Notes: generated by a model not told the origin, from the letters alone. Positions 48,885 to 58,554 are shown, counted from the stretch's first letter. The stretch is 64,000 nucleotides of DNA from Neisseriaceae bacterium PsAf (GCA_017114885.1 WNLJ01000013.1:1-64000); one strand, 5' to 3'. A program made the numbers and translations.

Positions 48885-51164
48885 ATTAAAATATTTATGG
48901 CTATTTGTTATCCTTTTACTCATAGGTACTGTTACTTTTTGGTATCAAAATAACAAGATAAATATTCAAAATGATATTTATTCTTTGTTGCCTGAACAAA
49001 TATTCCCCGCTGAAATTAATCAATCTTCAAAAGAAATAATGGATAAATTAGGCAGCAAATTATTTGTTATGCTTGAATCATCCAGTGAAAAAGATTTAAA
49101 TGCCAGCACTCAATTTTTAGCTCAAAAGGTAAAAGGGATTGATTGGATAAAAGAGATTTCATTTCCTGATTTTAAAACAGGCTATCAAACTATTTTTCAG
49201 TATCGGAACAATTTATTGAGCACTTCTGATAAAAACTTGTTAAAAGAGCAAGATTATGAATCATTAATTGATGCATCATTATTAAAACTATATAGTCCGG
49301 GGACTATACTTTCAGATGATTTGCTAAAGCAAGATCCTTTTTTATTTTTTTCATCTTTTGTATTCGAGCAATTGGAGTTCCAAGCAGTTAAGTCTCATAT
49401 AGAAATGATAGATGCTTATCCTACTATTCATAACGATGACCAATGGCATCGATTATTAATGTTTGAAGTTAATGGTAATGTCATGGATGTGGCTTTTCAA
49501 GAAAAAATATTGCCAGTATTTGAATCAATCAAACAAGATGTAGCGACTAGTTATCACAGTAAAATTTTTGCAACTGGGTTTTTATTATTTTCAATATCAG
49601 GGACACAGTCTGCCAAAAGTGAGATATCAATTATTAGTTGGGGCTCCATTTTAGGGCTGATATTGTTAATTATTATAGGTTTTAAATCTATTCGTCCCAT
49701 TTTTACAGAATTAACAGCAATTACGTCTGGATTTTTATTGGCCTTTGTCTTGACCCATAGTCTTTTTGGAGAAATTCATTTATTAACTTTGGTATTTGGC
49801 GCTAGTTTGATTGGAATTAGTATCGATTTTTCTTTTTACTATCTTTTTACGCAATCAGGTAATCGAGAATTGACGGCCTTAGAGCTACTAGCGCAACTAA
49901 TGCCAATTTTGTTAATGAGTCTTATAACAACATTACTGGCATATTTATGTTTGTATTTTACCGGTCTGGTCGGCTTGCAGCAAATTGCTATTTTCTCCAT
50001 TTTTGGCTTGATTGGGGCCTGGGTAACTAACTTCTTTTTATTGCCTCAATTACCAGCACTGGATACTGGTTTGGTGCAAAAAATATTCTATTTTTTACCT
50101 AAAATACGCGCTTATTGTTTACAAAACAAAAGAGTGGTTAATTTATTTTTAGGGGTTGTCTTATTTTTATCTGTAGGTGGTATTTTTTATCTACAAGCAG
50201 ATGATAATGTACAAAGCTTACAAGCAAAAAATTCAGAACTGGTAGCACAACAAGAAGCGATTCAAAAATGGTTTGGAGAACAAAATTTAAATCAATATTT
50301 TATTGTAACCGGACAAGATGAAAATAATATAGTCCTACAAGAATATTTATTATTGAATGAATTAAAAAAATTACAAAAACAAAAAATGATTTCGCAGATA
50401 AATGCTATTGGTCTATGGGTATTACCTCAATCCATACAATTGGAAAATAATCAATTAATACAAAACATTCCAGATGATGCTTTATCTAACTACGCTGAAT
50501 TATCAGGACTTAGTTATCAACAATTAAGAGATTGGAAAAAAGAAGTTGAGAACTTAAAAATTTTAACGTTAGACGACATTAAAGATATATTAATGCTATC
50601 GGACTTAAATTAAGTAATGGGGCTAGGGTTATCCTGGTTGATTCAGATCAAATAGACGTTTTACAGGCTTTAGCCAATCAATTTAAACAAGTGTTTTATG
50701 TGAATACAGGCTATTATTTAAGTGAATTATTCAAAGACTATTGGATTAAAGCAGAAATTCAACTGGGAATAGCTATTGCTATTTTATGTTTACTCATGTG
50801 TGTTGTTTATGGACTTAAAGTGGGTATTCGTTTAATGACACCTGTTATCATTGCTTTATTAGCAGCTTATAGCACTTTATCGGTGCTAAATTATTCAATT
50901 AATTTATTTAGCATTATGCCTGCTTTTTTGATATTGGGAATAGGAGTAGATTATACAATCTATTTTTATTCTAATAATTTGAAAAATAGTTTAACTTCAA
51001 TCGCTTTATTGTTTTGTATGCTCACATCAATTATTGGGTTCGGTTTATTGGCTTTAAGCAGTACCTATGCAGTTAAGTCCTTTGGAATGCTGATACTTTT
51101 TGGTGTATTATATTCGTATATTTTTGCTTTTATTTCCATCCCCCCTAAATGTTTAAACGACTAA
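48859..51164 (+). pseudogene. apeM: MMPL-family exporter of the APE cluster, frameshift
   Basis: The RND/MMPL exporter has a first transmembrane segment, a periplasmic domain, a block of five to six helices (from about residue 255), a second periplasmic domain and a second helical block. The frame ends at 50613. Near 50591-50593 one lost A would continue as LNAIGLKLSNGARVILVDSD and join the second half, which is open to 51164 and contains NLFSIMPAFLILGIGVDYTIYFY. The present product loses the last membrane half and should not transport. The lesion is not in a long homopolymer. Confidence 0.88.
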
Positions 51165-51174
51165 AGAGAGAATC

Positions 51175-51516
51175 ATGAATATAAATAATGAAAACAGTGC
51201 TGACTATGATGTAATTATCATTGGTGCGGGGCCTTCAGGTGCGTCTGCGGCTGCCTTATTAAGACAAAAAGGATTTTCAGTTTGCATTTTAGAGAAACAG
51301 CATTTTCCTAGATTTGTAATAGGTGAATCTCTTTTACCGCATTGTATGAGTTTTTTTGAAGAAGCTGGTTTTTTATCTGCCTTGCAAGATAAAGCACAAG
51401 AATTGGCGTTTCAAAAAAAGATTGGTGCTTTTTTTATGAAACATGACATGAATACTTTTTTCGATTTCAGAGAGAAGTTTACACCAGGACCTGCTATTAC
51501 CTGGCAGGTTAATTAA
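51175..51516 (+). pseudogene. FAD-dependent oxidoreductase of the APE cluster, 3' truncated
   Basis: 113 residues remain of a flavoprotein that is normally about 400 residues (tryptophan-halogenase / geranylgeranyl-reductase type). DVIIIGAGPSGASAAALL is the Rossmann FAD motif and GESLLPHC the second conserved block. Coding stops just after TWQV, where the family continues with an arginine-rich segment. The rest of the gene is missing, so a deletion is likely. It follows the exporter by 10 bases. Confidence 0.85.
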
Positions 51517-51637
51517 ATATGATAAAAGACCATCAGTTATTAATTTGTCGGTAACAAAAGATTTAAATACTGGTTATTATAAGATTGATGATATTGTTTC
51601 TACTGATTTTTCTAGTCAAGTTTATAACATTAGATAA
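51509..51637 (+). other. Unassigned coding-like remnant at a deletion junction
   Basis: In the frame starting at 51509, 42 codons read without a stop (containing KRPSVINLSVTKDLNTGYY and DDIVSTDF) up to TAA at 51635-51637, just before a strong terminator. It looks like the tail of a different protein joined to the truncated flavoprotein. I do not recognise the family. Confidence 0.4.
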
Positions 51638-51640
51638 TAA

Positions 51641-51684
51641 AGGTTGCAAAAAAAAGAGGCCTTAGCCTCTTTTTTTTGCAACCT
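51641..51684. terminator. Strong bidirectional terminator closing the APE cluster
   Basis: A 20-bp perfect stem (51641-51660 with 51665-51684) with loop CTTA contains A8 and T8 tracts inside the arms. It is the longest perfect hairpin in the window. Confidence 0.93.
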
Positions 51685-51800
51685 AGAAAATTAAATAAAT
51701 GTTTTATAATGCATTAATTGTGGTTATCATGGCTTATGGACTATGATATAACCATTTTCAATAAATTATATGACTTTAATAAACAAGGGGGAAATATATT

Positions 51801-52224
51801 ATGGGAGCTTGGCAATCATTTATGTATTGTATTCAGAATATTTTTTTATATTAAGGGAAGAGCAAGAAGATCTGAGTTTTGGTATTTTGTTTTATTTAGT
51901 TTTCTCAGTGGTTTATTTTTATTTGGAGTTTGGATGGGTTCAATATTTTTACACTTAAGATTTTTAACATTCGGTTTATTATTCTTTATTCTTATTTATG
52001 GTGTGATTATTTTCCTATCCAGTTTATCGGCATCTACAAGACGCTTACACGATACTGATCATAGTGGTTGGTGGCTATTTTCTTATTATCTTTTTTATCT
52101 TGTATATTATGCTCTAATTATGGTAGTAGGATTTTATTTTGCCTCGCAAACAACACATAGTAGTTTTGATGTAGATCAACTGTTAACGCAGAAACCTTAT
52201 TCTAATTACATGACAATTGAATGA
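51801..52224 (+). pseudogene. DUF805 membrane protein, frameshift in a T7 run
   Basis: The true start is probably the ATG at 51801, because an AGGGGGA site lies upstream and MGAWQSFMYCIQNIF is a normal DUF805 N-terminus. A T7 run at 51841-51847 stops this frame after 17 codons. With T6 it enters YIKGRARRSEFWYFVLFSF, the family signature, and runs through STRRLHDTDHSGWW to 52224. Three or four membrane segments follow the signature. A TATAAT at 51705-51710 may be its promoter. Function of DUF805 is unknown. Confidence 0.8.
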
Positions 52225-52574
52225 CGAGACGCTTTCATGATCTTGGGAAAAGTGGTTGGTGGACTGCTTGGAGTTTTTTATTAATTATTATTATTAACAT
52301 TTTGATGTATTGCCTATATTTTAGCGGAGTAGATAAAATTTTACATTTAATTATGATTAACCCTGAACCTTCAGATGAAGCAATTATGAAAGTTTTACAA
52401 GCGTTTATCATGAACCCTAATATTCAAGTTTTATCAGTTTCTTTGATTGTTTTCGGCATATTGGGATTTTTAACTATGATTGTTTATACATTTATTTTGG
52501 CTAAACCAGGAACAAAAGGAGATAATCGATACGGACCTGAGCCATCGGAATATTTTATTGCTGAAAGTAAGTAA
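52221..52574 (+). CDS. DUF805 C-terminal half, likely a fragment
   Basis: 117 residues starting MTRRFHDLGKSGWWTAW, which is the middle of a DUF805 domain, and ending in the family's NRYGPEPSEYF tail, with two membrane helices. It lacks the GRARRSEFW half. The ATG overlaps the previous stop (ATGA). It may be what is left of a second DUF805 gene after a deletion, or a separately translated half. Confidence 0.6.
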   Translation: MTRRFHDLGKSGWWTAWSFLLIIIINILMYCLYFSGVDKILHLIMINPEPSDEAIMKVLQAFIMNPNIQVLSVSLIVFGILGFLTMIVYTFILAKPGTKGDNRYGPEPSEYFIAESK

Positions 52575-52585
52575 AGAAAAGTCAT

Positions 52586-52613
52586 AAAAAAAGAGGCTAT
52601 TGCCTCTTTTTTT
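52586..52613. terminator. Bidirectional terminator after the DUF805 genes
   Basis: Stem AAAAAAAGAGGC / GCCTCTTTTTTT with a TATT loop. The GAGGC/GCCTC core is shared with the terminator at 51641, suggesting duplication. It separates converging genes. Confidence 0.92.
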
Positions 52614-52639
52614 TTGTTTTTATGTTTGGGTAGAGGAAT

Positions 52640-53221
52640 TTAGATTAACCAACTTTGATAAATTTTTTGTTTAAAATAGCGTTCTTTGATATTTTTTAAG
52701 ACATAGTTGGCTAAAATAAAGCGATTGTAATCCAGTACATGGCCTTTTAAATCAAAGCATTTTTCTTTCTTATGATTTTTATTATAAATATCATTAAATT
52801 CCTCAAAAGTAAAAGGGTGTTGCATGGCCATTAAATAAGGGGAAAATAGAAAATGGCTCTCACTAACCAAATCATTAATTACTTGCTCAAAATAACCATA
52901 GATTTGTTGTTCTAAAATATAGTCTAAATCACTATAAAGAAATTCACTTAATTCCTCAATTGTCTTATATTCCAAGTCTTTCAATTTCTGTTGGTAGTGA
53001 GAAAACTGAGGTAAATTTAAAATTTCATTAATGGAAAGATTATTGTTAAGGAAATATTGATGGACTGGTAAATATTCTTTTTCATTAAAAATTAAATCTT
53101 CTTTGGCACGATTGTTAAAGTCATACAACATTTTTGTCAAAGTAATATTAGTAATTTCTTCTATTTCTTCAAATAGTTGTGTTTGTATAGAAGATGGAAC
53201 TTTGAAAGTTTTAAAAATCAT
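52640..53221 (-). CDS. Hypothetical cytosolic protein
   Basis: 193 residues from the ATG at 53221 (MIFKTFKVPSS), chosen because AAAGG lies 9 bases upstream; a longer in-frame start at 53311 would add 30 hydrophobic residues with no ribosome site. The protein is mostly charged and helical, rich in Glu, Tyr, Phe and Asn, with no signal peptide or motif that I recognise. One stretch, IEELSEFLYSDLDYILEQQIYGYFEQVINDLVSES, looks like paired helices. It lies alone on the minus strand between converging terminators and the oppA genes, with no partner gene. Confidence 0.65.
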   Translation of the reverse strand: MIFKTFKVPSSIQTQLFEEIEEITNITLTKMLYDFNNRAKEDLIFNEKEYLPVHQYFLNNNLSINEILNLPQFSHYQQKLKDLEYKTIEELSEFLYSDLDYILEQQIYGYFEQVINDLVSESHFLFSPYLMAMQHPFTFEEFNDIYNKNHKKEKCFDLKGHVLDYNRFILANYVLKNIKERYFKQKIYQSWLI

Positions 53222-53382
53222 TGTATCGCCTTTGAGAACACTCATTAAAAAAGACATTGTAAATAAAATATTAAAGTTTGTTAATTGATAAATGAAAGAA
53301 TAGTTCATCATGAAGGGTATTTATTTTATGAAAATAATTTTAATGTTATTATTAACAGATATTTTTCGTTTAAGGACTGGGC

Positions 53383-55029
53383 TTGAACACTATTCTGCGT
53401 TATTTTTTAGGACTATTTTTTCTTATCAACGTTGTTTCTTGCGACTGGGATAGTGATATCTTAATAAAAAATAAAAGCCTAAAATTTGGACCTAAAGATA
53501 AAAAAAGTTTGATTATAGGAAATGCAGCAGAACCAGAAAGCTTGGATCCTCAGAAAGCCAGTGGAATGCCAGAAGCACAAATCTTGAAAGATTTATTTGA
53601 AGGCTTAACTGATGTGAATAGCCAGGGTAAGGTGGTGCCAGGGGTTGCCGATTCTTGGGAGAGTAAAAATAACCAAATTTGGACTTTTCATTTACGTGAA
53701 GATGCTAAATGGTCTAATGGTGAACCTGTTACCGCTGATGATTTTGTATATGCGTGGCGACGTTTAGCAGATCCCAATTCCGCTTCTACTTATGCCAGTT
53801 ATTTAAATGATATGTATGTAGCAAATGCTGAGGAAATTATTCAAGGCAAACTACCTACTACAGAACTGGGTGTAAAAGCAATTGATGCACATACGCTTGA
53901 AGTGACTTTGTCTCGTCCTGTACCTTATTTACCAGCGATGTTGATTCATCAATCTGTTTTTCCAGTTTATCAAGCTGCGATTGATCAATATGGCATTAAA
54001 TGGACACAAGCAGGTCATATGGTAAGCAATGGGGCTTATCAGCTCAAAGCGTGGTACGTTAATAATCGTATTATTGCAATCAAAAATCCTTATTATTGGA
54101 ATGCCCATCAGGTTAAGATTGAGCGAGTAGAATATTTACCCATAGAACAAGCCATGACTGATGCCATTACTTTTATGTCTGGTTCGTCAGATATTACTTA
54201 TAGTACACTGCCGCCTGAGATATATCCTCGCCTAGAAACATTGTATTCAGAAGAATTGAAAACAACACCTCAATTATGTACTTATTATTACGAAATCAAT
54301 CAAACTAGAGAACCCTTAAAAGATGTTCGGGTTCGACAAGCCTTGAGTTTATTGGTAGAAAGAAAAAATATTACTGACCAAGTATTAAAACAAGGTCAAA
54401 AACCTGCCTATACATTAACACCCTCTTATACCAATAATTTTCGTTATTATGAACCAGAGTGGGCGAGTTGGAGTATGGAAAAAAGAACTAAAAAAGCCAA
54501 GGAGCTTTTGAATGCGGCAGGTTTTAATGAGCAGAATCCATTAAAATTTAATATTGTGTATAACACGCAAGAAACACATAAAACGGTTGCATTAGCACTT
54601 TATTCTGAATGGAGTACCAGGTTAAATTTTATTCAAGTATCTTTAGTCAATAAGGAATGGAAAAGTTATTTAGATTCAATGCGTTTAGGGGATTTTGATG
54701 TTATTCGAAGAGGTTGGTGTGGTGATTATAATGAACCATCCTCTTTTCTGAATGTTTATAAAGGCAACAGCAGTAATAATTATATCAATTATCAAAATGT
54801 TCAATTCGATCGTTTATTGGATCAAAGTTTACAAGCAAATTTATCAGATTTACAACGACAAAATATCTATCTTGAAGCGGAAAAAGCATTAATGCAGGAT
54901 GCAGTAGCACTTGTTCTTTATACTTATGTTGCTCCTCGTTTGGTGAAATCTTATGTCAAAGGTTATAGCACGGAAGACCCGCAAAATTTTGTACATGTCA
55001 AGGATTTAGAATTTGAATATGAAAATTGA
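53383..55029 (+). CDS. oppA: Oligopeptide ABC transporter substrate-binding lipoprotein, copy 1
   Basis: 548 residues from a TTG with AAGGA 8 bases before. The signal peptide ends in the lipobox VVSC (Cys20), so this OppA is a lipoprotein, whereas enteric OppA is free in the periplasm. The SBP_bac_5 signature is visible (AEPESLDPQKASG, WTFHLREDAKWSNGEPVTADDFVYAWRR). It captures peptides for OppBCDF. The next gene is a close paralogue, so the two arose by tandem duplication. Confidence 0.93.
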   Translation: MNTILRYFLGLFFLINVVSCDWDSDILIKNKSLKFGPKDKKSLIIGNAAEPESLDPQKASGMPEAQILKDLFEGLTDVNSQGKVVPGVADSWESKNNQIWTFHLREDAKWSNGEPVTADDFVYAWRRLADPNSASTYASYLNDMYVANAEEIIQGKLPTTELGVKAIDAHTLEVTLSRPVPYLPAMLIHQSVFPVYQAAIDQYGIKWTQAGHMVSNGAYQLKAWYVNNRIIAIKNPYYWNAHQVKIERVEYLPIEQAMTDAITFMSGSSDITYSTLPPEIYPRLETLYSEELKTTPQLCTYYYEINQTREPLKDVRVRQALSLLVERKNITDQVLKQGQKPAYTLTPSYTNNFRYYEPEWASWSMEKRTKKAKELLNAAGFNEQNPLKFNIVYNTQETHKTVALALYSEWSTRLNFIQVSLVNKEWKSYLDSMRLGDFDVIRRGWCGDYNEPSSFLNVYKGNSSNNYINYQNVQFDRLLDQSLQANLSDLQRQNIYLEAEKALMQDAVALVLYTYVAPRLVKSYVKGYSTEDPQNFVHVKDLEFEYEN

Positions 55030-55053
55030 AACATTTTGAGTAAGGTTAAACAT

Positions 55054-56697
55054 TTGAGATATTCTTTATTTATCTATTTATTATTTGTGTTAAGTGCTTG
55101 TGATTGGCAAGTGGGCGATAATGCCTATCGAGAAACCCCTTATGCAAAAGCCGACAAAAAAGATATTATTATTAATATAGCTCTAGAACCTGAGTCTTTA
55201 GATCCCCAATTAACCAATGGCGTTTCTGAAGTTTTAGTTTTAAAAACTTTATTTGAAAGGCTGGTTAGTACAGATAAACAAGGCAAACCAATTCCTGCAT
55301 TAGCGGAATCTTGGGAACATCAAGATTATCGAGTATGGACTTTTCATTTGAGAAAAAATGCGCGCTGGTCAGATGGCAGTCCAATTACCGCTCATGATTT
55401 AGTTTATGCTTGGCAGCGTTTAATTAATCCAGAAACAGCCTCGCCTGTAACCAGTGCATTAACCGATGTGTGGGTGCTGAATGCTAAGGAAATTATTGCA
55501 GGCGAAAAAGAGATACAAGAATTAGGGGTTAAAGCATTAGATGATTATACGTTTGAAGTCACATTAGAAAAACCCGTGCCTTTTTTTGTTATTACTTTAG
55601 ACTTTCCAGCTCTAGCGGCTTTACCTAAAAAAGCCATTCAAAAATATGGTAAAAAATGGACCAGACCTCAAAATATGCTAACCAGTGGTCCTTATCGCTT
55701 AAAAGTGTGGAATATTAATAGCAATATTGAGGTGGTGCGCAATCCTTATTATTGGGATAATGCACATACAATGAATGAACAATTAGTCTTTTTACCAATT
55801 ACTTCTACCATTAGTGACACCATTAATTATATGTCTGGTAATGAGGATATAACCTATAGTGCTATTCCACCAGAGCTTTTTGATAAAATTAAATTACATT
55901 ATCCTAATGAATTAAAAACGGCTCCTCTAGCTTGTAATTATTATTATGACTTAAATTTGACCAGACCGCCTTTTAACGATAAAAGGGTGCGCTTAGCTTT
56001 GGCCATGACCCTACCTAGAGAAATAATAGTAGAAAAAGTATTGGGACAAGGACAAGAAGTGAGCTATACACAGACTCCTTATTTTATGAATCATATTACT
56101 AGGTTAGAGCCTGAGTGGGCAAAATGGAGCCTAGAAAAAAGAGTAGCTAAAGCCAAACAACTCTTAAAAGAGGCGGGTTATAGTGAACAAAATCCTCTAA
56201 AATTTGAGATTCTATATAATACACAAGAAAGTCATAAAAATATTGCAGTGACAGTATCGACTGAATGGGCGAAACAATTAGGATTTGTTAAAGTAACTTT
56301 AAATAATATGGAGTGGAAAGCGTATTTAGACGCTATGCGTTTGAGCAATTTTGATATGCTAAGACAAGGGGGTTGCGCTCTGTATAATGATCCGGCTACT
56401 TTTTTATTGACCAATTTATCGGACAGTCCTGATAATTATTCAGGATATAATAATCCACGCTATGATAAGGTGATACAAGGAGTTTTTCGATCTGATATGA
56501 GTGATGAAAAATTAACAAAACAATATATTCAAGCGGAAAAAATTTTATTGGAAGACGTCCCCGCTTTAACTATTTACTCTTATATACAACCAAGATTGGT
56601 TAAAACTTATGTTAAGGGGTTTGAAGTAGGACCATTAGGAGATATTAAATTAAACCATTTATGGCTAGATTATGAGAAAACTAATTCACAGAAATAA
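55054..56697 (+). CDS. oppA: Oligopeptide ABC transporter substrate-binding lipoprotein, copy 2
   Basis: About 547 residues from the TTG at 55054, which has TAAGG 8 bases upstream; a TTG at 55036 is a weaker choice. Lipobox LSAC (Cys16), then LEPESLDPQLTNG and WTFHLRKNARWSDGSPITAHDLVYAWQR. The two copies align over their whole length with many substitutions, in regions such as the YYWDNAHT/YYWNAHQV loop. They may differ in peptide preference. It is followed by oppB after 20 bases. Confidence 0.93.
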   Translation: MRYSLFIYLLFVLSACDWQVGDNAYRETPYAKADKKDIIINIALEPESLDPQLTNGVSEVLVLKTLFERLVSTDKQGKPIPALAESWEHQDYRVWTFHLRKNARWSDGSPITAHDLVYAWQRLINPETASPVTSALTDVWVLNAKEIIAGEKEIQELGVKALDDYTFEVTLEKPVPFFVITLDFPALAALPKKAIQKYGKKWTRPQNMLTSGPYRLKVWNINSNIEVVRNPYYWDNAHTMNEQLVFLPITSTISDTINYMSGNEDITYSAIPPELFDKIKLHYPNELKTAPLACNYYYDLNLTRPPFNDKRVRLALAMTLPREIIVEKVLGQGQEVSYTQTPYFMNHITRLEPEWAKWSLEKRVAKAKQLLKEAGYSEQNPLKFEILYNTQESHKNIAVTVSTEWAKQLGFVKVTLNNMEWKAYLDAMRLSNFDMLRQGGCALYNDPATFLLTNLSDSPDNYSGYNNPRYDKVIQGVFRSDMSDEKLTKQYIQAEKILLEDVPALTIYSYIQPRLVKTYVKGFEVGPLGDIKLNHLWLDYEKTNSQK

Positions 56698-56717
56698 AAG
56701 ATTATTTTAGGGAAAAT

Positions 56718-57638
56718 ATGATAAAACTTATTATTAAAAGAATTTTACAAGCAATACCTACTTTATTTATTTTAATTGCTTTATCTTTTTTTATTATGCG
56801 TATGGCACCGGGCAGTCCATTTACAACAGAGAAAGGTTATCCACCAGAGGTGATGCACAATATCGAAGCAAAATACCATTTGGATAAACCATTAATTACA
56901 CAGTTTGGCTATTATTTAAAAGACTTATCGCATGGAGATTTTGGTCCTTCTTTTAAATATAAAGACTATTCAGTGAATGATTTATTAGAATATGCCTTAC
57001 CTGTTTCGGTGGAGATAGGCCTATATGCTTTTGTGTTAGCGGTTAGTTTAGGATTGTTGTTTGGGATTATAGCGGCCCTTAATCAGAATACTTGGTTGGA
57101 TTATATTTTTATGGCTTTTGCTATGATAGGTGTGGTGATTCCTAATTTTGTCATAGGACCAATTATGATTTTAATTTTTGCCGTAGTGTTACAGTTGCTC
57201 CCTTCGGGAGGGTGGAATGATGGGGCAGTGGCCAATTTGATTATGCCTGTCATTGCCTTATCACTTCCTTATGTAGCAGGGATTGCCAGAATTACTCGAG
57301 GCTCTATGATAGAAGTAATGCATAGTTCTTTTATTCGCACAGCACGAGCCAAAGGAATGCCCACACGTACCATTGTAACCCTTCATGCCATGAAACCTAC
57401 CTTAATCCCTGTCATTTCTTATTTAGGTCCTGCTTTAGTGGGTATTATTACGGGTTCAGTGATTATTGAACAAATTTTTGTTTTACCAGGAATAGGTCAG
57501 TTATTTGTGAATGGCGCTTTAAATAGAGATTATGGTTTAGTCATTAGTCTGACTATTTTGGTGGGGACATTAACAATTACCTTCAATATGTTAGTGGATA
57601 TTTTGATTGGTATTTTAGATACCAGAGTTAAATATTAA
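56718..57638 (+). CDS. oppB: Oligopeptide ABC transporter permease OppB
   Basis: 306 residues, six membrane helices. The permease EAA loop (around HSSFIRTARAKGMPTRTIVTLHAMKPTLIPVISY, residues 196-229) that contacts the ATPases is conserved. It forms the translocation path with OppC. A GGGAAA site precedes the ATG. Confidence 0.96.
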   Translation: MIKLIIKRILQAIPTLFILIALSFFIMRMAPGSPFTTEKGYPPEVMHNIEAKYHLDKPLITQFGYYLKDLSHGDFGPSFKYKDYSVNDLLEYALPVSVEIGLYAFVLAVSLGLLFGIIAALNQNTWLDYIFMAFAMIGVVIPNFVIGPIMILIFAVVLQLLPSGGWNDGAVANLIMPVIALSLPYVAGIARITRGSMIEVMHSSFIRTARAKGMPTRTIVTLHAMKPTLIPVISYLGPALVGIITGSVIIEQIFVLPGIGQLFVNGALNRDYGLVISLTILVGTLTITFNMLVDILIGILDTRVKY

Positions 57639-57650
57639 GGAGAATGATAC

Positions 57651-58550
57651 ATGTTTATTAGTAAAAAAGATCAAAAACTAGTATCAGATGCCTTAAATAT
57701 GAAAGGCCGTAGTTTATGGCAAGATGCTTGGTTAAGGTTTAAACACAATAAAGCGGCCATGACGAGTGTCTTCTTGCTGAGTATGATTATTCTTTTTTCC
57801 ATCATTGTACCTATGATTGCACCACATCATTATGCCGCAACTAATTGGAATTATGTGTTAAGTCCACCTAGTATTGAACAGGGTTATTGGATGGGAAGTG
57901 ATGCTTTAGGACGTGATGTTTTGGCAAGAGTGGCCGTAGGGGGTCGAATCTCTCTTTTGGTTGGCATACTTGGTGCTTTGATGGCGGTCACAGTAGGAAC
58001 GATTTATGGTTCTATATCGGGTTTCTTTGGTGGTATTGTAGATACAATTATGATGAGAATTGTTGATATTATTAATGCTTTTCCCTTTATGTTTTTTGTT
58101 ATTTTATTAATCACTATTTTTGGTCGAAGAATTGAATTTATTTTTATTGCAATTGGTTTATTCTCCTGGGTTGATGTTGCTCGTATTGTTAGAGGGCAAA
58201 CCTTAAGTTTAAAACAAAAAGAATTTATTGATGCGGCTTTTGTAAGTGGTTTAAAAAACAGACAAATTATTTTCAGGCATATTATTCCTAATGTGCTGGG
58301 AATTGTGGTGATTTATGCTTCTCTAATGGTGCCTACCATGATTTTATTTGAATCCTTTTTAAGTTTCTTAGGACTAGGTGTACAAGAACCAATGACAAGT
58401 TGGGGCGCTTTGTTGCAAGAAGGGGCGCAAAATATGCAAGTAGCCTTATGGCAATTGATTTTCCCTAGTTTATTTTTAATTACCACTTTATTTAGTTTTA
58501 ATTTTATTGGTGATGGTTTGAGAGATGCGCTAGATCCGAAAGATAGGTAG
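57651..58550 (+). CDS. oppC: Oligopeptide ABC transporter permease OppC
   Basis: 299 residues. The N-terminal OppC domain (SLWQDAWLRFKHNKAAM), GSDALGRDVLARV, the EAA loop KEFIDAAFVSGLKNRQIIFRHIIPN and the LSFLGLGVQEP signature are all present. It lies 12 bases after oppB with AAGGAGA as ribosome site. Confidence 0.96.
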   Translation: MFISKKDQKLVSDALNMKGRSLWQDAWLRFKHNKAAMTSVFLLSMIILFSIIVPMIAPHHYAATNWNYVLSPPSIEQGYWMGSDALGRDVLARVAVGGRISLLVGILGALMAVTVGTIYGSISGFFGGIVDTIMMRIVDIINAFPFMFFVILLITIFGRRIEFIFIAIGLFSWVDVARIVRGQTLSLKQKEFIDAAFVSGLKNRQIIFRHIIPNVLGIVVIYASLMVPTMILFESFLSFLGLGVQEPMTSWGALLQEGAQNMQVALWQLIFPSLFLITTLFSFNFIGDGLRDALDPKDR

Positions 58551-58554
58551 TCAT

